Assembly: GCA_964036275.1 (NCBI GenBank)
Contig: OZ038438.1
Span: forward strand, 9,554,978 to 9,618,977
Direction of reading: 5' to 3'
Origin: Litoditis marina
Lineage: Eukaryota; Nematoda; Chromadorea; Rhabditida; Rhabditidae
Length of the DNA stretch: 64,000 nt
The notes below the pieces were generated by a model, which did no database searches, had not been told where the DNA came from, and was given only the letters and a program-made list of their open reading frames with translations. The translations under genes and the position numbers were made by a program. Positions 1 through 13,200 of the stretch are shown here, one piece after another (position 1 is the first letter of the stretch; the number at the start of each line of letters is the position of its first letter).

Positions 1-88
1 TTTCGCTGTAGGCGTCATGAAGCCCGTCGCTGACGCTGATGCGTACGTGGAAACCGTCCCGCTGTGCCGGGTCCTCGTAATCGAGTTG
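1..88 (-). CDS. CadN: Cadherin exon 47, cut by the window edge
   Basis: Open on the minus strand from 88 to 1 as QLDYEDPAQRDGFHVRISV and onward, a typical LDYEDP half-repeat. It completes the repeat begun at 8780-8885 (DDSKYFYMTTERD, then VGVLRVKQ). The acceptor is taken at TTTAAG/CAA (88) because that keeps phase 0. An alternative acceptor at 105 would break the frame. The exon continues beyond position 1. Confidence 0.85.
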
Positions 89-438
89 CTTAAAGCTAAC
101 GTTGACTCGTGGGAAATGAGGGGGGAGGGGGTTCTGGTGGCTCGAGTACACTGGGTTATTTTTGATATTCTCTTATTCATACAATGATAGAATTAATAGA
201 GGCCCGATGGCAGTGAGGGCGGAATAGAATGTTATCTGAAACGAAGTAAATGATTTCAGAAAGAATATGAGAAGAGGATAAACTGCATGGTATCCAAAAA
301 TAATAGTACGCCCGACGAAAGTCAAGAAAGAGAGGATTTTCCAGTTATCTATACACTAAAATAAAATTTGTAAAGCCAGGGATTTACAGCTAACTGTATG
401 GAATGCATATTAATACCAGGAACAAAGAAATAGCGAGG

Positions 439-509
<71 letters not shown>

Positions 510-3500
510 TGAGATCATAGTTCACCACGAGGTGTATTTTCACAAAAAATCAAAAATGAACTTCACGAAAGATGGCAGCACATATTTTTTTAAGAGTAAT
601 TTTATCCAAAGATAGGAAGAACTGATTCAATCGATATTTGAAAGGTCAGTTTCAGAACGGCACAACTATTACATGATGAGAGAGTTGAACGTGGGGGCCG
701 AATATAGACAACACCGCGAGCGAAGAGAGTGACCATCGAGGAGGGTAGAGGCGCGACGAACAGAGCAGTGAGAGAGCACGCCGAACGGAGAGTGCGCAGA
801 CAGTAAACAACTAGAGACAGGTCAAATTCGCGGAAAGAATAAGAGACAGGCCACGCCTCTTCTAAGGTATGACACATAATACTAGGGGGAAGAAATATAA
901 AGGTCATCTAGGTGAGCGGGCGGGGGAATAGAGGGAATTCTAGCTGGTAGCTGTCTGCCAGTTTTTTTAACCTCAAACGTTGAAAAACAGAGTATACGCT
1001 ATCTGATAAATCCCAACAGTAATAAATGGTTATTTTAGTAACCAAAACACGACGAATAACTAGGTTCAAAGTTCTGAGATTGAAGAAACTCAGTTTTCCC
1101 GCCTTATTCAGGTGTACATCTAATTTATTGGCACCGAAATTGTGAAGTTTGACCAAAAAATGTGGAAAACTCTTAGTGCCACATTGCTTTGATCGAAATT
1201 TTCGGCAGTACATGTTAAAACGATATAAGAGGTGAAATACATTGCGTAGATGAGGACAGAGAAACAAACCAATCAGGTGGGTTCAGAGAAGCGGGGTGCG
1301 AACTATGCAACGGACAGCAACCTTGAACAGTCATTTGGAAGGGTACTTCGGAGAATGTGGAAGAATTTCGTCAATCCTCATCACAATAGTGAATAACATT
1401 GAGGTTTTCTAAGAGTGAAAGGTATTCCGGTTCTGCGTAGTTCGCACCCTGTCCCGACATTGTTCTGTTTCAGATTTCATACTTTTCTGCGTGATTGTGA
1501 GCCGGTACAAAGGAAAGACTGAATCTGGGTTGTGGCTTGATCTCGAAGTATGCCATAATTCAAGGATTTCCCCGAAAAGTAACTGTATCAAACTACAAAC
1601 ACGGAAAAGAGCAACATGCACCGTATAGACTTGCATTGGAATGACCGAGCCCTTTAGGTTTAGGCGTTCCCTCAAATGCTACACGTTCTGAAGCTTTTCG
1701 AAAAAGTTAGACGAGGTCATGCAGAAATCATGGATGTAAATCGAACTCTCTTGTTTAGAGATAGTAACTTTGTTCAAAATAAAATGTGGGAAGTTTTGAA
1801 TGCCTGTTAGAATTCTTTCACCATTAGCACCACGAGATACTTCATTGTGCAAAGTTTCAGGCACAGTTAACTGCACACAAGCATTTGGAAATTTCGAGGC
1901 CGCAGCTGGATTGGGAGGGATAAAAAAAGCAAGTTGAACAATGCTGCGAGGGACGACGCGCGTGGGTACTACTAAACCGAGGACAAAGAATGCACAAAAA
2001 TAGAGGGGGGGGGGGTAGAGAAACGAAATGGATCTAGAATGACAGGGGGGACTCGCGACCAATAGAAACCACCCGAACGCAAGTAGAGTTTCAGAAGATC
2101 CCCGGATCGATTTCGAGTTTATTCTTAGAACAATGAAAGAAGATAGCAGTAAAACACAGCGCCGGATAGTTTACTGTTGTTCGTCAGCGTTTTCTAGATA
2201 AGTAGGATGGAGAGACACAAATTGGGACAGAGAAAACAACTACGGAACAGGACACAGAGAGAGTGAGTGAGAGACGGGAAGAGCGAGAGGGGGGAGAGTG
2301 GGAGAGAGAGAGGGGGGGGAGGGGGAGATAGAGGGGGAGAGAGAGAGGAGAGAGGAGGAGAGAGGAGAGAGGGGGGGGAGAAAATGTATGCGAGAGAGAT
2401 AGAGAGCGAAACGTGTGTTAAGATTCAGGTATTATCCTATGACTAAGCACCGCCCCCAGTATTCGGTATGACGCATGCTTATATCGTGCTTCTCGTCAGT
2501 TAGATCGATAGTATTGATAACACTCTCTCCCCTAACCCCGAGCTGTTTTCATGATCTTAGACCCGAAATCGGTTCTTTTCGGGTTCATTTTATACTGGAA
2601 TATAGTATCCAGCAAGGAATAGTTATTTTTGTTTATTCATGTGAAAGAGAGCGCGGTTGTACGTACGACAGTTGTAACCAGAACCATATAAAAAAGCAGC
2701 TAGCACGATTGAGCTAGACTAGAGACATATATGTACATTTTGGCTTTTCGATAAACGCTCACTATAGTAGGAACTCTAAATGTTCGTCAAATAGAAGTAT
2801 GAACAATCGGAACGTGCCGTCGTCAAATTTGCTGACCACATGAGCTCAAATTACCAGGGACACTCAATTGTTTGAATATGAGGCAATCAAATAATTAAAA
2901 CGGCGTTGGCAACAATGAAGTGAGCGATTTCGTACGGAAACGTTTGCACTATGCAATTCAAAGTATAACCAAACTTGACAGCGTTCATAATATTCCCTTA
3001 TTCGAAATTCATTATGTAACTTGATGAAAAAATATCTGTCAGATCGATAGTCAACGGAAATAGGAATAGCTGACTATATATGAAAACAATTCCACATTTG
3101 GTTTTTGGGGAAGATCGAAAAATAACGGATTGTTTGCGTTTCCACGGGGTAATTGAAAAGGAGAATTCGGGCCTTATCACCAATTTACTTTTAAACTACA
3201 TAGTTTCAATCATCTATTTTTATATCTCTCCAATAGGCCACTGAATGACTGGAAAGTTTTTGAAAGCTGGGAACAGGACAATAATAGTAATGCACTAACT
3301 GACCTGCGCGTACTCGCCGTTTTCGCTCAAATTAGCTGCACTTTGACTCACCTCATTGCACACATTCAGCAGCTATAGTTTGCAAAGTGTTTGAGACAAG
3401 TAATGAGCAAGCGAACATCTTTTCCACTCAGAAACTATGTTGTGGTTGTGGTTCCTCCAACGGATTGTAGAGTTGTTTCATAGTTCTCAACTGGCTTCTA

Positions 3501-4188
3501 CACATAAAAGTTTTCGGAAACGCATCCACACGGAACAATGACCATTTCGTGTACAAAGTCCGGGAGGGCATGTAATAGTAATTCTACTCGGATTGCACGC
3601 ACATGCGTCGACCAGAATAGTAGAACGGTGGGTGAGAAAAACTAATCACCTTAGAAGGGTACTCGTCTCTCTCCCGTTTCTAATTATGTTGTAGTATCAT
3701 GACAAATCATAAATGCAAATGGTGTATCATAATAGTCGCCTGGGGTATCAATTATTACATAGCAACGTTGGGCAATCAGAAGAGGTATCATTGGTGCAAT
3801 GTGCCTAATATTATAACCATGCAACCCGGAATCGGAATCTGAGCCCAATGTTGGGCAAGGTGACTATTTTTCTGCTGTGCTTGGATGGAATTAGGAATGG
3901 TAAATACAAAGCTCATAATCCACTAGCAATACGGCTTCGCATCAATAACTTGTTAATAAAAAGCGCCGGAAGAAAAATGAAGACGCAAATGTAATACTCA
4001 TGTTTGGGAATACTACTATCGAAGAGTCGTGATTTTACTATACAGATGACAGTGTCCCAAGCGAGGGCGGTATGATTCATCAAGGAAGGGAGGAAACAAG
4101 ATCGTTCGAAAATGAATCATCCTCATTCGTACACGGCAGGAATACATTATTCGGTCATCTAATAAATACAGAAAATGACATCAAGGAG

Positions 4189-4266
<78 letters not shown>

Positions 4267-7200
4267 AGAAGATATGTGAAGCAGTAGAGAGGATGAGGAC
4301 AGTGGGAACAAGTTAATCCCGCTCCAAACATAGTGTACGAGTGCCGCCTGCTCCGTCCCCTGAGGCAATATAAACATAGAAAGAGTTTGGAGCGAGAAGC
4401 CATAACTCACAACAGATATGACACGCAGATTGATGCTTTCAATTGTATAGTAACATCGTATCAACTAGGTAGCACAACCGGCGAGAGTAAGCCTTCAATT
4501 ATGTTTTATTGGGTTCAAGTAACCAAAAAAGTTCAAAAATTCCGAGATAAACATTAGGACTAGTTCTCGGTGAACAAATTGGAATACATTTGAAGGACTA
4601 TTCAGAAAAGCAAGATGCGCAAAGGAGATAAGATACACCTGGCACGTAATGTCGATCAATCGATTACCGGATATATATATCAGAAATGTGGAGTTACATA
4701 TGTAAAATAACCGCAAAATCACGTGAACGCCCAAGAACATTAGATATTTGGCGCACAGATTCCATTTACCAATAATCTAGGTGTATATGCTTATGTTGAA
4801 TGTTTCACTTTCATTTTTCGTCAAATATTCTCAGAAGTGTGAACAGATCTAGATTCAAAAACGAAAGCGTTCTGTGACAGTCAATGTTGCTATGATCGGT
4901 CTAAAAGTGTGTGCTGAAGAGGTAATGCAAACAACACTATCAAATAAAGACTGATAAGAAGTTTAACGTTTACTGCCATTTTCTGTTCAAGAATGGATTG
5001 AATCATTGAAAACTGAGTTATTGAGGGAGAAACATACCTTGAAATTTCTTTATAAATTCAACATTTTCTACCAGCTGCTGACTTAGTTGATTCATGCTGA
5101 GAGCGCTTCACACGCTTATGGAACACATTTTCTTAGTTCTCATATGAGTATAAAACTACGAAAAAATAAAATCAGTGAAGTATTTTGAGTGGTTTTGGGG
5201 GGGGGGGGGGTGGTGGGGTCAGAAAAGGCTGACCTTCCATCTTTGCTTATCAAGTACTTCCGTCGCCACCCAAGAAAGCCCGAATCAGTCAATACGCAAC
5301 TTATAGTATGGTTTCGAAATGTGGTCTTTCTTCTTTCTTCGGTCAGAAGGAATTCAATATTATTGGTTTCCCTAAAGCTTTTTCAATCTTACTGAAGAGA
5401 TTTGAATCTAAGATAAATGCTGGTTTCGTGTATTTGAAGAAGGAGGATCATCACAAAACAAGATGTTGCCATTTTCGTGGACAACCACTTTTTATACAAC
5501 AAAAAATCGTATTTTCTGAGCACTAAAATTTCCAATCGCCAAATTACGATGACTTTATTCCGCATCGACTTCATAATCACCCACATACTTTCCAGTTCCA
5601 CACAAAAAAAGTTAATCGAACAAGTTACTGGGTAGACCGCTATTTGAATTGCGCTCAAAAAGCTCTCTCTGCTCATTGAGCTTACAAAATAGGGACTCAG
5701 GTAAACATGATTAGGGTATGATGTTGTGAGTGTGTAAAATGAAGACAGTGTCCGGTGAGAATGCTATATGACCGTCCGCGGGCCGATTGCGCAACCCAAG
5801 TGAGGATGGGCAATCTGTCAGTCTCTATTGTAATACTCCACAAGAGCACTTCGAATGAGAATCAGGAGAAGGAAGAATTATGACTATTAGTTCACATAAA
5901 GCGGGGTTGAACGCAATCAGCGGGCAGTCAATCGAATGGTGAACGTGGAGAAACGGCAGACGTGTATTTCACTAATGCACACTTCCTGCTGCTCACAAGC
6001 AAACTGCTGTGAACTTATTGAGTGGAGTAACTTCTCGTTAGTCGTACGCGTCGGCTAAGTGTTTTGTGTAGTTAAAATAAAGAAAATGGGGCCGCCAGCG
6101 GGAAAAGGGCTGTAAATTCGAGCGGAGCGGTGATGTTAGCCACGGTGTGAATGTTCGTAGGAGAGCGAGAGAAATGGAATACCTGGGGTCAACACGGAAA
6201 TGGATACCTACATACGGATTGGAACAAACTGCTTTCGACGAGAAAATATAAACTTTGAATGATTGTTTTACATTATATATAATGTATTATGATAAACATA
6301 GCGCAATATTATATATTTATATATCTTAGAGCTTTGAAGGCAGAACAATTAATCTTAGTTGTAATGCATCGAAGCAGCAAACAATTGCGGGCGTCGAAAG
6401 AATAGGTGGGCATGAAACGGATTGTGAAGTGAATCTATTAGGATATCATGAACTGAAAGAAAGAGAGATAGTAGAAAGAAAGTAGAAAAAAGAGAAGAGA
6501 GACACAGGGAGAGAAAGAAAGGTAAAGAGAGAGGGTGGGAGGGGGAGCGGAGACAAAATGAAGTGTGGAACCTGAGATGGTTCAGAGGGCTCTAATGAAT
6601 CCAATTACAATCAAGTATTTAATGGAAAGGTAGAAAATATGAACTGTAAACCGCCAACGAATAGAAAAATCAATGTAGTTAGTTTAAGTCTGGAAGGATC
6701 AAGAATCTTTGTAGGCGTACGATAGTCACGCACTAGTTTTATTGTGTTTCTATTCAGATTGCTCTGTTATGCAAGATTGCATCGACAGATGTGCATAGCT
6801 GTAAATTATTTATAGCCGTGTAAATCAAACACTGAGTATATTAGCGTACTAAAAGATGGAACCAAAATGGTCAAGTTCAACCGTTGAACACCTACATCAG
6901 TCACAGTCATATTCGAAGTCTTACATGTTTTCTTAACGGCTCAGGTGACATAAGAAGTCACGTGAAACGTTTAAAGAATCTTATACAGTTCATTTTTCTG
7001 TTGTTTATTATTCGATCGAGTGAACCACTCGTACAACTTTGTTAGCACAAAAAATCAGCAATCGGAGATTTGAGTAGGAAAACTGTGCGAGATGAGTTAT
7101 TTGCATCAGGTTTTCATTTCTGTTACAGTGTCCCTACTGGTTCGACAAGTAATCCTACGACTTTCAGTTCACTAGACTGTATGATTTTGGACAAGTTTTT

Positions 7201-10200
7201 GCTAAGATGCGGCAATCCAAACAAATCTGGAAAATAATGTGACGAGGGATGGGACCGGAATGTAAACGACGGTCATGGCTTTTAATGGCCAATGGCCCAA
7301 TAGAAGGTACGGTCCCACTTTGGTCGAAACAGTTGATTGAAAACTATAACCATCAAAATGCAATGAAAAACAACTAAAACTAAAGGGCAAAACGCAAAAC
7401 AGTAAATAGATGAGAAACTCGCAAGTGGAGAAGACGCTCAAATTCTTAACTATTCATGACTAATTCCAACACAACCACATCGTAAATACGTCTCGATTGT
7501 TAGAAATAATGTTCATTCATGAAGTAGGTCATACCGTATGAGGTGAATCGTGACTAATTCACTTGTTGCACAACGTCTATTACCATACTTCTCTGAAGGA
7601 CAAAGCGAGGTTATATAGTGGAAGTGGTTACTAGGATTATTGAATGGAATCTTTCACATTATCTCATTAGTTTATGTGAAACTAGAATATACGTTGGAAG
7701 AATATACATGGTTGCAGCTTTATATGTGACGTACGCGAAAATCAGGAAAAATATCGACGACAAGTAGATATTTTCAAGTATTATTGGTCGATTTTCCATT
7801 ATATTCGTTGGATATTTCAGGACTTTTTTTATAAATTTGAGTATTTAGAATATTTCCCGAGTTTCCGAAGTTGTGTACACTTTCTGAAAAGCATCTATGA
7901 GAGCACTTTGCCGCGATAGTACTGTTTCCAACCTAGGCACTCCAGGAAATTTGAATTATGTTCTAATTGGCAAAAGGGACTAATGGCGCTCTTTAGTGGC
8001 CGGTTGGTATGCAGCTTTGCATACTGATTACGAGGGGTCAAGTAGAGAGAGAGAAATAATAGAGGGGAGAGAAAAGAAAGAGGAGAGGAGAAAAAAGAGG
8101 AAGAGATGTTATATAAAACTATAGGAGAATAAAAGGAATTGATAGGAAGAAGAACATTTGAGGAGGGGGGGGGGGGGGGGGGGGGGATAAGAAATAAGGC
8201 TAGGGCCAACTGTGTTGTAGCGAGGGGAAAGAAGTGATCGCCATTCATACGGTCCATTATTCTGATTGAATGCAATCCCACAAGACCTTAGGTCGTTTCA
8301 CATTTTCGTTTCGAATTCATGATAAGGAATCGGAGGAATTGACCTCTTCAATGATGCACTTGGATGGTTTCGAATGAGATTGAGGAAAGACATAGAAACG
8401 GTACCTACTGTAGATGGCGGGGAAACAGAAAAATGACCGAAGAAAAAAGAAAGCAAAGAAAAGAGAAACATAATGACAAGGCATAAGTGTAATCTCAAAA
8501 TATCCTGTCAATTAATGAAAATGTTCTAACAGTGTACTCGAGCCACCTGAAACCCCTGAAAGTAACAAAGACAGATTGAATAATAGTCTAACTACATTAT
8601 TGTTATAGAAAGTTTTTCTTCGTAGACGAAATATCAGTGAGATAAAAGAAGCCTTGTTGTTTTGTTGCTATCTAGTAGTCAGATTGAAATTCCCTTAATA
8701 CTTTTGTTGATAACAGTGTAACACAATAAATAAACAAAAATAAGTTTTGTTGCCAATCATTACTGTGGTCGAAAGTCACCTGCTTGACCCGTAGTACCCC
8801 CACGTAGGAGTTGGTGGAGTCTCGTTCGGTCGTCATGTAGAAGTACTTTGAATCATCCGGCAGCGTATACGAGAACACGTTGTCACTGGAAACAGATGAA
8901 AACTACTCAAACAGCTGTGAGATGTGGGTACGTGAGCGGCACTTTGGTATCATATTGCGTCTCCCAGTTGATGCACTATTTGGCAATAGTTTTATCTCGA
9001 CGGGGTGAAAAACCTATATATGAAACCATATGGCAAGGAACCGAAATCACATACATCATACAGAGATGAGTCGGAAAACATATTCGTGAAATAATCATGT
9101 TCGATCCCAAGAGCCTACTACTAAACAGAATTCCGTGTGTTTGGTGGCACACTCTGAAAAATAGCTAGAATCTATTGTAAGTTATCGTCTTCCTGCGGAG
9201 GACTGGTTGTCTCTTCCCAAATCAGGCCTTTACGGTGAATGTCTCCCTAATTTGCTGTGTTCGTAGTTTTATCCCGTTGCTTTGCGAAACTGACATGAAC
9301 CACGAGGGGTATAGAGATCAAACTACAACCATGATTTGGCCACTCGCTCTACTAACATGGCTTCATCGTCTTCGTCCATGGCGGAGACACTGACGACGGC
9401 ACTTCCGACGGGAGCCGTCTCCGAGACAACGCCCTCGTACAAGGCACGCGAGAAGTACGGATCGTTGTCGTTCTTGTCCAACACTCGGATCGTCACGTTC
9501 CCACTGCCTATAATTTTCACGTGAAACATTGGGTGAGCGACAGGACCTCACTAGGTGAAGCGACGAAAGTAGTCACATTTATTAGGTGAGGTGAATTTCG
9601 GGCTATTTGCGAAAGTGTCTCAACGACAGAGTACGACAAATGTTATGTATTAATGTAGTGCAAAACCTCGAAAATATAAACATTGCACGCCTTTTTTGAG
9701 CGTAGCCGCACCTTCTCTTGCTGGAATTCCATTGTCCGTTGCCCTGACTTCGATCAGAAACTCTTTCTCGGAGGGAAGCTCACGGTTCAGACTGCGCTGT
9801 AAATGAACACAAGTAAATTGTTAAAATCAATAACAAGCTATTTTAAATGGACCTATTTCTCAATAAAAACAGGTCAATTTTTTCTTTATTGTCTGACAGG
9901 TGAGACTATGCATAAATATGTATATATTACCATCGCAAATATTTTGCCAGTGTTGGAGTCAATGCGAAATATGGGGGCGCCATCTATCTCCTTGTTCAGA
10001 GTGATACTGTACTCGAGACGGGCGTTCTCTGTGGTAGGATCGTCAAAATCAGTAGCCCGAACATCCATGAAATAGACTCCGTCGCTCGCTGAAAAAGCGT
10101 ATGATAATGCTGACAGTATTTGGGAATACGAAAAACTGTATTTTGTTTTCTTTCCGAGTTTTTATACCCGACGAGTTTTGATTCTTGTTTCATTGAATCG

Positions 10201-13200
10201 TATAAAACCAAATTAAGTACAGCTGGATTATAACTGTTTTCATAAATTCAGTTCGGTTTTGCGAAATACTGTCTGAGTGGCTCACAGTGAGGCTCGCGGT
10301 TTTCCTCCACATATCCATACAGATCATCGGCAAAAATGGGAGCGTTGTCGTTTATGTCTTTCAAGTTCACCTGAAAATGGTATTATTCATAAAAAAAAAA
10401 CAAAGAAGTGTTTGCGTGAACAAGGAGAAACATGCATTGTCCTGCCTTCTATCTGTCTTGGTTGCGTATTTATTTCATATTATTAATCGTCTTGGTTGCA
10501 TATTTAGCACGTCCAAGGAACAGAAATGAGTAGAAAGAAAGAAGGATTATGACGTAATCGTAATTCTTATTCAATGTGCAAAGAGTATAAACAACTATTT
10601 AAACTCACTTGTACATCGGTATAACCAATTAGGCCACGCCCATCATCATCAATTGCTTGAACTATGAACTTCCAGGTGGGAACCCCATTCGGTGGATCAC
10701 GGTCCAGTACCTAAATAGATACGCTAACCAAACTTCCGTACATTTATCTTTTTACTCTTGCGGTAACATCGTTCTAGATTGCGCAACGGCTATGGATGGA
10801 TAGGAAGCGTGTAGAGACTACACACGATGCGAGACGCAGACACGCTCGTGTACTGGATGAACTCCATGTAGCATCGACGGGGACTATGGCACACTACCCA
10901 ATACTGTGGTTTTGAGTATGACAACTTTGAAAAAAAAAGAAAGAGTTGGGCATCTGGCATCCATTTTTAATAGCGTCAATTGCGTACCTTGATCAGCTGA
11001 ATCTCTCCACTTGTCCGTCCAATTTTGAAGAACTCTCCAGCCCCTTGACCTTCCAGTCTGTAGACGATTCTTCTACTCTTCTCATCCTGTGAAGCAATAT
11101 TAAAAAGTTCCCCAGTTATTGAACATTTTTCTTTTCGCTTAGAGCTCTTGTATAGCGTCAATATTAATCCTTAAACAACTGAATAAGTTTATTTGTAGCT
11201 AACGCATTGAAAAATAAATGAAAAATGTTTTAAAGGACGAGAAAAAATGTTCACGACGTTCGAACTGAGATACACAAAGTTTCGAGCAAACCCACACAAA
11301 ACATTATTAGATCGCTATCGTTCTAAAGATAACATAATGAAAGGGTGAATTGCTCACATCAAAACGATAATTAGGAATGAGCCGGTGAATGTGATTTATA
11401 GCAAAACAGATAGTGAAAGCCGATGATTTGTATAATAGTGGGAGTCTAGACATTGTTGCTCACCATATCAGCATCTGTTGCCTTGACTTTGAAAAGAACT
11501 TTCGGTACATTGGGATCTTCTTCAAAAACGGTCGTTGAGTAGTTCGGCTGAAATGAGGTATACAGGAAAGGCACCATTGAGGGCGGACAAATCTTCGTTG
11601 AAGTGTGATATCATTTCACGCCGAAACTGGCAAAAAACTAAGCAGAGCCGTGTATTACCAACTTGGAAGTTGGCCCGTGAGGAATTACACAGATTGTGTT
11701 TAATCAAAAACTGCCAATCTCGCTTTTTCTTTTCCCCGGAAACCCAGACTATGGATTGTGAATTTGTTCCGATAGGATCTTCACTTTCAGAAGGGGACAT
11801 AAAACAAGGTCATGCAAAACTAAAAAGAGTTATTAAGATGTTTGGTACAAAGAATACAAACTTGTTCGAATACAGGCGCATTGTCGTTCACATCTTCCAA
11901 GTAAATGAACAGATCGGTGCTGGTGTTATGCTTCCCGTCAGATACGAGTAGTTTCAGTTGATAAACAGTCTCTTTCTCGTAGTCCAACGGCTCCTAAAAC
12001 ATTAGCTTGCAAAAGGCAGATAGGAACTGATAGCCTATTTGAAACTATCCGGTAGAGCCACCTTGAGAAAGCGTTGGCGACAGTAGGAAACATAACAATT
12101 GATACCAAAGCGACTTTTTTCAAACATTTGTTCGAGGCGAATCAAGCCGAAACACTCATAAACGTTTCACTACAGCACAGAATCATCGTTTATTTTGCTG
12201 GGATTCGGTTTGGCACATCAGAAATGGGGGTGAGAGCATATTTATTTCTGAGGACCACCAAATTGTTATATTCTTGTTGTAAGTTGGCATATTACCTTGA
12301 CGAAAACCGCTCCGCTATCGGTTCGGACCCCGAACGGAATTCTTCCTCCGTGAGCACTTGTTAGATCATAGCGAAGATTCGAATCTATAGTATTATTAGT
12401 ATTATAGTAGAATGATAATGAGAACACAGAGAGGACATTGATAAGATCTAACAACTCAGCAGGTTGAATAGCCATGAAGCCTACTGGTTCGTTTAATTTG
12501 TAATAGAGCAAAATGTGTACATTTGTCATAACAGACTCATTACCTGCGACAGAGACATACACTATTCTGTCGACGATCTTTTGGTTTTCTCCTTACTATG
12601 AAATAATGAAATGTTAAAGCAGTATGATGAAACCTGAAATCTCACGTTTATCTAGGTCATGAGCTTTGATGGTGATGATATCGTGTCCCATATCGGCATT
12701 CTCGGCCACACGTCCTTGATATCGAGGCTCGTCGAAGGTGGGTGCATTGTCGTTCACGTCCCCAATCACTATCTGCACCTTCACGTTGTCTGAAACAACT
12801 CACACGGTCACGTGAAAACGTGCACTACAGAAGAGCATAGACTTGGGATATGGAGTTAACATCTCTGATTTGAATTTCATGAGTGCATCTAGTCAACTAG
12901 TCATAAATAAAAGTAAATAGCACAGTTAATTTTTTTGTTGTTGTAGAACACGTTGGCACTTCATATGACTCGTTTTACTTCTAGATGTGGAACATGTCTA
13001 TCATGCCACCATCAAACCATTAAACATATTTTAGCTATCCCCTTTTTTTTTCATTTCGATCTACGGTCTATCGTATGTAGTGAACGAGTATTTCAAATTA
13101 GTTTCGCAGATTATGAAAGTTATACCCTTATTTGGTCCTTTCACTCCCGGTAGAGCGGATGGAGTATTGTCACGGGCTTCCACAGTCAGAATATACATGT

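Larger units (their letters stand above)
89..8779 (-). other. 8.7-kb cadherin intron, repeat-rich, no gene seen
   Basis: The largest intron of the cadherin. It holds a (GA)n tract at 444-506, purine-rich low complexity at 2257-2400, (GA)n at 4192-4259, poly-G at 5200-5210, purine tracts at 6455-6545 and 8040-8105, a 22-base poly-G run at 8165-8186, and one copy of the ATCAAACTACAAACACAG element near 1588. The open frames of 60-130 codons inside it lack domain-like composition and are mostly shadows of low complexity. I see no convincing nested gene. Confidence 0.6.

Noticed and set aside
403..615. ORFs of repeating Arg-Glu or Ser-Leu across GA tracts (also at 4072, 24806, 26291, 27088)
   Set aside because: Pure microsatellite translation, open on both strands, with no splice context.
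602..907. 101-codon minus ORF in the large intron as a nested gene
   Set aside because: No domain, no splice partner and purine-biased composition.
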